A stretch of DNA of 64,000 bases, taken from the NCBI RefSeq assembly GCF_000972845.2, contig NC_040016.1:17088368-17152367 (forward strand), given 5' to 3'. Shown here piece after piece: positions 27,925-37,846 of the stretch (positions within the stretch are counted from its first letter, which is position 1; the number at the start of each line of letters is the position of its first letter). Source of the stretch: Larimichthys crocea (lineage: Eukaryota; Chordata; Actinopteri; Sciaenidae). The notes under the pieces were generated by a model, which was not told the origin of the DNA, made no database searches, and saw only the letters and a list, made by a program, of their open reading frames with translations. The position numbers and the translations under genes were made by a program.

Positions 27925-28517
27925 TACCGTATTTTCCGGACTATAAGCCACTACTTTTTTCCCACGCTTTCAACCATGCGGCTTATACAAAGATGCGGCT
28001 TTTCTATTGATTTTTCTTCAGCCGCCAGGGGGCGCTCTAATAGGTACTGCAAAAACGAGACAGACAGGGGGAGTCAGTGCAAAGAAGAACACGCTAGTTT
28101 TTATTCAGCACATGCAACACAACACGCACGACGAATTATTAACAGCAAATTATTTTCACACCCTCACCCCCTCATCGTGGAAAGCACGCGAAGAAGTTCG
28201 TATGATGCAGCTTTTAAGTTGAAGGCCATCGATCTGGCTATCCAGGAAGGAAATAGAGCTGCTGCACGTAAGCTTGGCGTTAATGAATCCATGGTGAGCA
28301 CTTTTACTGCTGTTACAGGCACTGTTCGGAAACAATCAGTTCAGGTATATAAATAAACATTTATGGTACAAAATCTTTCTGTGTTTCCGGTAAATATCTC
28401 ATTTCTTAACCTGGAAATCCGGTGCGGCTTATATATGTAATTTATCGTTTTTATTTTTTTTAACATAGTGGGTGCGGCTTATATTCAGGTGCGGTCTATA
28501 GTCTGGAAAATATGGTA
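27925..28517 (+). mobile_element. pogo/Tigger-type DNA element, internally deleted
   Basis: The left end reads ccgtattttccggactataa from 27927, and the right end read on the minus strand gives ccatattttccagactatag from 28515. The ends are flanked by TA on both sides (27925-27926 and 28516-28517), the target duplication expected for Tc1/mariner-pogo elements. Subterminal words 'gcggcttata' recur in both halves. The element is 589 bp and retains a short piece of transposase N-terminus but no DDE catalytic domain. It lies 181 bp inside the tafa2 intron next to the signal exon. Confidence 0.8.
28198..28296 (+). pseudogene. transposase N-terminal helix-turn-helix remnant
   Basis: The frame reads SYDAAFKLKAIDLAIQEGN then RAAARKLGVNESMV, a helix-turn-helix DNA-binding start typical of pogo-related transposases in fish. 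The expected Arg/Trp-rich continuation is replaced after SMV by an unrelated tail and a stop at about 28356. That shows an internal deletion. It is not a host gene. Confidence 0.75.
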
Positions 28518-28696
28518 CATTAAAACATAAAAACTTTTTAGACTTTTCGTGGGCAATGACTGGAATCGAGAAAATTAAATGAATAAAGTAACTTTTCTTT
28601 AATCCTCAGCTGCAGTGGAGCCACTTGTTTTCACAGATTTTGGTTCTGGGCAAGATGCTTGTAGAAAAACCACAATGAGAAATGCATGCAGTGTAC

Positions 28697-28809
28697 CTAT
28701 GTGGCTTCTGTGTGATGATGCACTGGTCAGTTGTCCCCAGAGAGACACCATACAGACGGTCAGCAGTAGCGCCCTTCTGCACATGCTCTGTAGGTCCCTC
28801 TCCTGCATT
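28697..28809 (-). CDS. tafa2: TAFA2 signal-peptide exon (start codon 28808-28806)
   Basis: A long pyrimidine tract ending ...tttctttccag precedes the exon, and it ends at ATA G|gtacac. The ATG is the second base of the exon. It encodes 37 residues: a short charged start (MQERDLQSMCRR), a hydrophobic core (ALLLTVCMVSLWG) and a small-residue cleavage region (QLTSASSHRSHI). The Leu-Trp-Gly followed by a Ser-rich, His-rich stretch parallels the human TAFA2 leader as I recall it, and the single leftover G joins the TT at 5364 to keep frame. An in-frame ATG lies further up at 28844, but the codons between are the translated pyrimidine tract, so I prefer the downstream start. Almost all 5' UTR must then be in an upstream exon, not located. 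Confidence 0.85.
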
Positions 28810-31800
28810 CTGGAAAGAAAAAGAAAAAGATGAGAAAACATCATCAGTGGTCAGCCATATTTGCATCGCATGAATACACAGATGTGCAGGCTCGCTCGCT
28901 TGTGCTCATGCCAACAAGCTCCCAAAGCGTTGGCTTGGCAGTCAGAGGTGGTCAATTAGACTAACTCCTGGAATCACAAAGCTTGGATCTACAAAGCTTT
29001 AACTGGACACCTTTTCTGTGTTAAAGATAAGCCTACTGAGGGCCACACACAACACATGAGGCTACAAGCTGCCAGGAGTAACATATCAGTGACAGCCTTC
29101 TAGTAAAGGAACAGTATATAAGTTATTATCAAATTAAAGTTTCAACAGAATGCAAAGATGTCTAGTAGTGTTAGTCTAGTGGTAGTGTTTTGCAGAAATA
29201 TCTACTGGAATTAGCATGCTAAATTATAGGCTTCGGCCCGTACTTTCTTGTAATACTGCTTGTGCCTCAAGAGGCAATAGTAAGTCACTGTAGTGTCTAG
29301 CCCATGGAAGATCTATGAAGAAACAGCATGGGAAAAGGAGGAGCTTATTGAGGAATAAACATGTCAGGTTCTTTTTAAACCTCTGATTAAAGGCCTGGTC
29401 ACACACAGTCACAGCAATCAGTGGACTTGATCACGGCGGTCAAGTCAATCTGCGCTAATTGTTTTGCATGAAGTTCAAATTTTGCAAATTCGCATGGCTG
29501 AACAAAAGCAGGTGCTGAGCTTTCAGAGTCCAAAATGTAGGAAGCTATCGTGACTTATTAGCTGCCTACATAATGCAACGAAGGTGAAAATTCATACTGT
29601 GAGACTGTGAGACTTTGAATATAAGCAGCGAAACCAGAAACTTGCCAGGATAGATAAAATATTTTTGACTTCAGAGAGTCCCACAGAGTTTATTTACAGT
29701 AAAATGTATCTCCAGCTGTGACGGAGCTCAGTACTCTTGAGGACGGTTGGTAATGTTACAAATGATTTGACTGAAGGCTCTAAACTGGAAATCAGTGTGA
29801 CAATTTACCTGAAGTGTAGAAAAGTACAAGAGGTCAATTAGATCCATTAGATCCCGACTGATCCTGTCGCTGTCAGGGATAATTAATAGTTCTGAATAAT
29901 TAATGAAATCTCCACCACTGTGCCCAGTGTAAATGCACACAGTACGTCTCTCATTTCTGAGATGCACATAATGATCTGGCTGCTGGGTGATGACTAAAAA
30001 TATTTATTAATAAACCCAAGAAGACAGAAGCCTACAAACAGCTATAAGCAATAAAGCCTGGCTTCAAATCCCAGAGTAATACTGTAAAAAAAAAAGCCTC
30101 TGTAATCTGGTGAGAGATGCTTTGTGGCTTCCTCACGTGTGATTTGTTGAAAGCGAGCATCTTAAACCAAAACAGTTGGCAACTCTATATAACCACACTG
30201 CAATTTATAATACCAATTTAAATCTGGAGACAGCGAGAACAAATGAGGTCTGGTTACACTCTTAGTCTCCATCTTTCTCTCTCGCTGTCATCCTGCTACC
30301 TGGGAGGTGAGTGATGCTGTTTGTGTGGTCTTTCTTAATGTGCTCAGCTCAGTAATCTTCATGTACTTTCAGAGGGCTGTAGTCCAGTAATACTCTCCAT
30401 CACCATCCGAGAGGCCTGTGGAGAGCGGAACAAGCAATGCAATCAGTGGCTCTTCTTACTGCCAGCCAGAACCAGCCCCCTCTCTCGTGAGAAAGCAGCC
30501 ACAAATCACAACTCTGCTTTGAACTCTGTTCCAGTGCAGCCACTCAAATTAGTGAAATGCTTAGTTTCATGCAAAGATTTCAACTCTTGCTTATCTGGCA
30601 GAGGCTTGCATATGTGGGAGATGCTTTTGCTGTGACTGACTTTGTACTGGCAGCCAGAGCTGTGTGAGATCTTAACAGGATGCTCTAATTCTGTACAGTA
30701 TCAGCAGACAGCTGATGCAACCGGGATGTTACACACACAGACTGTAGACAAACATAGACAGTGTCTGAGCATCACCATTAGACTTCTAAAGGGGCTGTTT
30801 GGAGCCTGTGTTTGAGGTTTACACTCATTTCCATCTGGTCAGGTGTTGAAGCCAAATGATTCAGCTTTGGTTCAGCTGACTGTGATAGGCTGAGACACTT
30901 GTCAATCAAGACAAACCAATGTATGTCTAAGGCACAATATCGTCTGAAAAATCAAGTCTCAAGACAACTGCATAAGGAACATTTTTTAATTCTGAGACTA
31001 ATGTAAACCCTAATGTCGAATGTGGTTTCCTGTTCAATTCAATACAAAAAATTATGTTAAACGTACCTTTCTATGGTTATGACTGCTGGTATTGCTACAG
31101 AGCATTGTTTTTCAGAGTGAATGCCCTTTTTAGTTGATATCTCAAGCATGGCCATACAAACAATGAACAATCAGGCGATGTCATATAAGGGAGGTAGCTT
31201 TCCAAGAAATGTTGTGAATGTGCCAAGAAAAGCAAGGAAGAAGAACTGCTAGCTAGTAAACAGGGTTGTAAACAATGTGGGCTTCAGATTCCAGAGTTGT
31301 TCTGAGACCATGCAAATGTTTTATGAGAATGAAAATGCAATAAAGACCTTGAGGTTGTATGTGTATTTGTTAAGAAACAGTGAAAGGAGGATCTATATTA
31401 ACAAAAACACCATAAGGTACCTGCTTTATAGGCTATTTGAACAACACACTGGCTTCAACACTGAATCTGCAGAACATTACGTTACAAAACATATACACAC
31501 TGCAGCATCCAGGGTAACTCAAGTGGTCCACTTGATCAGTATGTATGTCCATTGGGGACTAAACAGTTAAATGATCTCCCAGAGTTAGAAAACCCATTTT
31601 CACATGTTCTCCCAACACCTACCGCATCCAATATCAGACCAGATGATGTCCAGATGTTTTAATACACAAATACATATATGGTACTCCAAATTAAACCAGC
31701 TTCACAATTCCCCGTCACTTTCAGTTTATTACTTTTAATTTCTCCACCTTCTGTTTATCATAAAGAAATACATATCAGACCCACATTCAATATTTCATCT

Positions 31801-32549
31801 TCTGTTCACAATCCTATTTATTTATTTATTTGCAGTTATTGATAACAAGAAAGGGAGAAAACTAATAAATCTGCTCTGACATAAATAATTGGAATATGAG
31901 TGCATGCTGCCGTGCTTGTTGAAAATGAACTGTAGTTTAGTCTGTGACTGTTTGTGGATTTTCTGGGTGGGTGGGGGTGTTTGCAGCAGAATGCCAAGTT
32001 TTGTTCCAAACAAGATTTAAATCTACTCTAGCATCTAATATTATACTTCCCAGCTTGCGTCTAGTAGTGTTCAGGTGGGCTGTTGGAGTTAGCTAACAGG
32101 AAAATTATTTCACCTGATGGATGTGGCACTGAGACCAGGTGGCTCATCATAAAATGGTCTGATCAGGGTAAGCCTATTTCATGAGAGGTTAAGGCTGATT
32201 TTTACATGCAGGAGGCACACATTCACACATTAGTGTGATGATCAGTTTGGATATGATATTATTTTCACTGGTTTGCTCGCAACAGGACCACACATCTTTT
32301 CCAACCTGTGCACATGTTGTATCCTCTCATAAATTAACTTTGTTGTTATTTTACAACACAATTAAACCCTGTCCAACTGGTCTGACTGAGCATTTGACGA
32401 CTGGCTGACTATTTCTGTGTAGTTCGATGATGTCTCCTTGTGTAAAAGCCAGATCTAGTGACTCAGCGTGGTTTGATGACGGGTAAAGAAACCACAGTCT
32501 TTCTTGAGTTGATATTTAACCCTGTGTAAAGGATATATAGGGAAGGAAA
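28810..32549. other. sequence upstream of the tafa2 signal exon
   Basis: The first base pairs on the minus strand hold the polypyrimidine tract of the signal exon, so a 5' non-coding tafa2 exon should lie at or above this region. I could not identify it. A speculative two-exon frame at 30243-30635 on the plus strand is described in the findings. The rest is AT-rich with no recognised feature. Confidence 0.4.
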
Positions 32550-32875
32550 GGTGCGTTGGGACTGAAATATCTCAACATCAACATGATGAAACTTTCAACA
32601 TTCATTCACTTGCCCAAATGCTATTGATCATGGTGATCACCTGACTTTTTATCTATGTTTTTTAGTGGAATGTCTTAACGTTGACTGGATGGATTGCATT
32701 GATGTTGGCTATGCACATTAATGTCACCCTCAGTATGAATAATTATAACCTCGGTAATCCTTAGCTTTTAGCTCCATCATCAAGTTTATCCAACACATTG
32801 CTAACATACTCGAAAACATCTGCCTAACATCAATATTAGCACTTAGCTCAAAGAACCACTGTGCCAAAGCAAGCG
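32550..32875 (-). repeat. dispersed repeat family R3 (- copy)
   Basis: Read on the plus strand: 'gactgaaatatctcaacatc', 'tgatcatggtgatcacctga', 'tggatggattgcattgatgt', then 'acattgctaacatactcga' and 'atattagcacttagctc'. These are blocks of a frequent fish repeat ('gctaacatttgctaattagc', 'ccatccaatagttgttgaga' in its other orientation). A plus copy is at 58285-58615. Confidence 0.6.
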
Positions 32876-33180
32876 GTGGAAATGCCAAAAAAGTGTAGTT
32901 CGTCCAACGGTCACTTGGTGCTAGCTAGAGAACAAGTCAATCTCCATAAGACCCCATATTAAAATGTGAAATTTCATAGCAGAAATAAACGTGGTCGGGA
33001 AAAAAAACAGTTCGGGTGGCTTGTTTGAGCAAACAAGTGTCAGTCAGTCTGCCTCACAATCCATGTCCCAAGGTTTGGATTAGCCAGGAGGCAGAGGCAA
33101 GACTGCCAAGCTTCACAATGGCTCTTCAGAAACCTTTGGGTGATGTCATGAAGATACAGCCACGCAGAGCCTCTAGCATG
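32876..33180 (+). repeat. dispersed repeat family R2, copy B
   Basis: Starts 'ggaaatgccaaaaaagtgta' and runs through 'gagaacaagtcaatctccat', 'ggattagccaggaggcagag', 'gcaagactgccaag' and ttcacaatggctcttcagaa. It abuts the R3 copy directly. Its order matches copy A at 14345 and the inverted copy at 53850. Confidence 0.65.
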
Positions 33181-34639
33181 TCTGTAGACGCTTGTTTAAC
33201 TTCATCCAACATCAGCAAATACTAAAAAGACATCTTGCATTCTATTAGCAAATTCTGAGTTGCATAGCAACCTCGGCAACATAACACTCCTTGCATGCTT
33301 TAATCTTCTGTTGTCTCTGTTATTTGTGAGGCTCACAGCTTCTCATTGTAAAAAAACAAACAAAAAAAAAACACCTCTTCTGTGATTACAACCTAACAGA
33401 TAGACATAATCGAAACATAAATGTGCACACACATACACACAACAAACTTCCCACAGAGCACCTATTGCCTTGTAGCAGCAGTGAGTAAATGGGACTACTA
33501 AGACAGAAGAGTGTGTTTACAGCAGATACATGACACAGAGTGGACGAGCTCGAGGTGGCTGCTGTGGTTGGAGGGCAAAACAAAACCGATGTTGCTGTTT
33601 ATGCTAGGCGTTTTTGTTTACCTCTTCTCTAAATATGACACAAAGTTGTGTACCAGCAGTCATGCCTCGGGCCAAGCCCTCCTCAGTTACATAAACAGCT
33701 ATTACACTGACAGAAAATATTCCACTGAAAGGAAAATGTAGCATATGAATATTAAGTTAAGGTCCTCCTGTAATGCTCGGACTTCAGATTTTTTTTACAT
33801 TATGACACTTAACAGTTTTCACCTTTTGTTTACCCATAACTGACTTTCATTGCACATTGACTGACAGTACTATATATTTTGTATCAGCTTGTTCCTGCTT
33901 TTGTTTTAAATTCAAGATCCCATGTTTTTATGGCTGTATCATTCCATCAAATGCAGATAATATTGATATCTTGTGCATCATTTTACACATATTTTCCAAA
34001 ATCCTGCCCGACATATTTGGTATCTTTTAAAAAATGTGGGATGTCCACTAGAATTTAAAATCATTTCTGTGGGTTTGACCCACAAGCAAATGCCACTGCT
34101 CGTTAAGAGTCAATGAAGCAGTCTAGCGATCTAAAACGACCAATCAAATCAAATATCTTTAATTGAGAGACTTTTTCTAAATTTACCATGCAATATTTAA
34201 ATCAAACCAAATACTGAAGCACTATAGCAACTTATAATAGTTATGTTTTTGCTGGCAACTCTGCGCACTTAATACAGCAATGTCAGTAATATTCCAAAGG
34301 TCAAGTATTCATTAACCTTGCGGTTAATCTCTATAACAGATATCTGCATATGAATGCAGAATCTGTGGGAAAGGGACACCGGAAGCGTTCTGGTTTCCAT
34401 TTGTAGTCTGAGTAGTATTGACCAATCATGTATGACCGGGCTTTGGTTGCATATGGGTAAACAGTCCGTGTGAAAGGCAAAAGAGACGGAGCACATTGGC
34501 CGAAATGCAATCTTGGAACCCATCGGCTATCATCTGACAACACTGTTGCCTTTATTAGCTTTTTTAAAAAATGTATCTGTATTAACAAATTTATCTGCAT
34601 TAACATTAAACTAATAAAATATATATAAATCAATTCCAT
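33181..34639. other. non-coding stretch
   Basis: AT-rich with an A-run near 33350-33372. No exon or family repeat recognised. Confidence 0.4.
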
Positions 34640-34883
34640 CTTATAATCGGAAAAAGATTATCAAGAAGGCTGGCTCTGTTCTTGAGACTTGAGGCTCTTG
34701 AGACAGTGGTGGAGAGGAGGATGCTGAATGGACATGGACAATGAGCAGCACCCTCTCCACCACACAGCGGACAGACAGCGGAGCACCTTCTCCCACAGGC
34801 TGCTACAGCTCCGCTGTCAAAGGGACAGATACAGGAAATCTTTCCTGCCAAATGTCATTACACTGTATAATAACAGCTAAAAA
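34640..34883 (+). mobile_element. 3' end of a LINE (degraded reverse-transcriptase ORF C-terminus)
   Basis: One frame ending just before the tetranucleotide repeat reads RSTFSHRLLQLRCQRDRY then RKSFLPNVITLYNNS, a pattern typical of the C-terminal end of CR1/L2/Rex-type LINE ORFs in fish. Upstream, KIIKKAGSVLET and, after frame shifts, ALETVVERRMLN fit the same protein. Frameshifts and stops make it non-functional. It is 5'-truncated, as usual for LINE insertions. Confidence 0.7.

Positions 34884-34969
<86 letters not shown>
34884..34969 (+). repeat. (TATC)n microsatellite at a LINE 3' end
   Basis: About 21 perfect TATC units. Its position directly after the LINE coding end suggests it grew from the element's short terminal repeat. 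Confidence 0.95.
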
Positions 34970-34971
<2 letters not shown>

Positions 34972-34997
34972 GTCAGTCAAAGACCAACTACTAGTAA

Positions 34998-35140
34998 AAT
35001 ATAATATATATATATTATAATATATATATTAATATTATATAATATATATTATTATAATATATATATTATAAATATATATATAATATAAATATATATATAT
35101 ATTTATAATATATACGGTATTAATATATACTAGTAATATA
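34998..35140. repeat. AT-rich, self-complementary tract
   Basis: Almost pure A/T made of TATAT, TATTA and ATATA words with many internal palindromes. It is able to form cruciforms. Ends near a tatacggtatta palindrome at about 35110-35125. Confidence 0.85.
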
Positions 35141-35208
35141 CTGTAGTTTCAAAACATTTTATATTGAGTGGTTCAGTGCAACAATGTGTCAAAACAAACT
35201 ATATGCTC

Positions 35209-35292
35209 GTTTAAATAAATGACAAGTTAAATCTCTTGGGTGTCCAGACTGTTTAAATAAATGACAAGTTAAATCTCTTGGGTGTCCAGACT
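35209..35292 (+). repeat. perfect 42-bp tandem duplication
   Basis: Two identical 42-bp units start gtttaaataaatgacaagtt and end gtgtccagact, at 35209-35250 and 35251-35292. Identity indicates a recent event, or an assembly duplication. Confidence 0.95.
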
Positions 35293-37731
35293 GTATTTAA
35301 TACAGCAAATCATCCCACAGTCATTTAAAGTGCATATAATCCTGTATGCAGACATAGAACACACTAATTGACATAGCTTTTGAGCATTAGGAGAATTAAG
35401 TGAAACTACCGTGCTTTTTAATGTCTGAATTAAATGGTAATTAAATTAAATTGACAATGTCAATCTAATATTACAAAGATCAGAGAGAGTCTGTGATGAG
35501 CTGCTATTTCTCTGGCTACTGAGGATTTGAGATACCTCATTTAAAATGGATGCTTACAGGAGTCTTTGTGATGATAATAAATAGTTATTCTGCTATCCTC
35601 TCCTGCATGTGAGAAGATGTCTGACATGTATTTCCATTCCTTGTTTTAAAGCAGTTTGATAGTAATGATAAGGCAATCCAAAATTCTGTTGGAGTGACTG
35701 TTTTACAAAAGGATTGTAATGACAGGATGAGCGGGAAAGCATGCTACTTAAATCCCTAGATGAATGGATTGAGGGAATGGCCATTTCCATAAAGTGATAG
35801 AATTTGCCCCAAGCGTGTTTTTGTAGCCACAAATCCCTTGCAATCCTACAGATAACTTGAAAGAAGAAAAAGATTTGCACATTACACAACTGACTGCCAT
35901 GGGAAATTCACACACAACAAGTGACAGATGAGCATCAAGCAGCCTGTCAGTGACAGCTTTAACTTTGCAGGACTGATTACCTGACAAAATTATAACTTCT
36001 AGGGAATAGCACATGGCATGTAATCAAATGCTCAATTAACACGGCAGCATATGGCTCAGTTGGCAGTCAAGTACAAGATGTTGTAAGTATGTGAATACGA
36101 CAGCATCATACAAGGAAAATTGAAAACCAAGGCATACTCCTCCTCATTTATGTTTCCTTTTTCTTTTTGCAGCAAAAAAATATATATATTTCTAACTATA
36201 TTGTAATTAAAAATGTGTTAAACATGCAGGTTCAGGCTTATTGCAAAAAGCTAAGACAATGATTTTATATATTCATTCTCCCCTGCCAATCAACTTATTA
36301 ACGACAAATTGTCAACTGAGCCTCATTATTTATAGCCACAAAGGCAGATTTTCATGCTGCAGCCCATTAACTACAAATCAAATATAATTCACATTACTGC
36401 TAACCATTTTCTAAATCATGTCACGTTTTTAGACCCATAAATCCTTTTTTTTAGCCGATTCTTACAGTTTCAGTTTGACTAAACCTCTTTAAATAGATTC
36501 CACATTTTGGCCAGCTGCAGAAATGTTGCTATAAACTCATCTGACCTGCCTTAATTTATTCGACTGTGCTCACAACAAGCTTTGCAAGCTGCTGCAATTG
36601 CGTAGCTGACTTTTTGCCCCATATTTTGCCTCCCTGGCAACACGCATGTTGCCCTATCTTGGTGGAAGTTGGTGGGGCTTTATGGAAAGACAAAACTGCA
36701 GGCAAGACATATTTTGAGCTAAAATATACTGTAATAGATTTAATTTTAATCTACATTTTATGCTTACGTACAGAGTTACTATTCTCTCAGAAATACAATA
36801 GAATTAAACATAAATATTGGATCATGTAGGTCAGTGCTCTTTGTAGTAAAAGATGAAAACACGCTGTCATTTATCATTAAGTATCAGATCTTTGTTGAGG
36901 AAGAGTGATTTTATGAGTTAGTCCATTCATAATGCAACAGTTTAGCATTTCTATTATTGTATGACATTTTATGTATATACAATTATTTCATATATGATTT
37001 GTTGTGAATATAAATGCATATAAACAGAGAAAATGGGATTCCCCTCTCCTTTTTTCTTGAGTTGAAACTTTTCCTTACTATGTATTTCACTTCTGAAAAC
37101 CCACATCCCTGACTGTATACATATAAAAAAGGAAAAGATGGAGAAGGTGTATCATTTTGGAAGGAGTCCATTCAGTCAATATTATGTGGCAAAAAAAATG
37201 TGGTGCACTCAGTTGTGTTTTTCAATTAATCAGTTAAAGCTCACCCCACTGTGTTCCCAGGGACAACAGCAACAGTGCTGGGAGACCTATTATACCTCAC
37301 TATTTAACAATAGCTCCTAAATATCTCATGAACAACTCGTGACTATTTTTCTGACTGAGAATTTGTGTGTGTTATAAGGATACCTGCTGTGTAAAAACCT
37401 GAGCTTCATAGTTAATTCTGGTTCAACAACATGCTGACGTAGTTATGAAAAACAGTCATAAATTTAGGGTGCAGGGGTGGAGGACAACGGCTGTGTTCCA
37501 ACGTTTACTCCCCCCAGATTTAGTGTGGTGTTATTTTTGAATCGGCTGACCAGAGGAAGCCAAGTACTTAGTTCCAGAAGCCAATATTAGGCTTAGACCT
37601 GTTGGAAAATATCCTCTTGGGTGCAGAAGCAGAGGTCATCTCAGTGTAGCCAGAGTCCTCTGACACACTTGGCTAGTCCCTCTATCTCGTTCTCTTCCTC
37701 TCTATCTCTCTATCGCCCGGGCTATAGTGGT
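35293..37731. other. non-coding stretch
   Basis: AT-rich. A CT-rich patch (37676-37714) leads into the exon candidate at 37732-37846. No other feature recognised. Confidence 0.4.
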
Positions 37732-37846
37732 TCATCGAGGTCCACTTGCTTCTGACTCATCCTCTGTCCTCACAGCATGTTCTGTGCCACCGGACACACG
37801 GTACAACACGGCGGGGATCAGATAGCTGTCCTCCTGCATCAGCACA
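37732..37846 (-). CDS. candidate terminal coding exon of an unidentified gene
   Basis: On the minus strand a good pyrimidine tract and acceptor (tctgttccccgctgcctgtgcag) precede an open frame. One base completes a codon, then 37 residues run VLMQEDSYLIPAVLYRV, SGGTEHAVRTEDESEASGPR, to a TGA at 37734-37732. The segment is GC-rich against AT-rich surroundings, and its mix of hydrophobic core and acidic tail looks like the C-terminus of a real protein. A possible internal donor (GCT|gtgagg) could shorten it. I do not recognise the family. It would belong to a minus-strand gene whose other exons lie at higher coordinates. Confidence 0.38.

Noticed and set aside
27823..28356. 177-codon plus-strand frame as a host gene
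   Set aside because: It starts outside the pogo-type element and its only recognisable part is the transposase helix-turn-helix remnant; the rest is terminal repeat read as protein.
28599..28866. 81- and 86-codon minus frames and 72-codon plus frame as separate genes
   Set aside because: The first contains the real tafa2 signal exon extended through intron and pyrimidine tract; the others are shadows of it.
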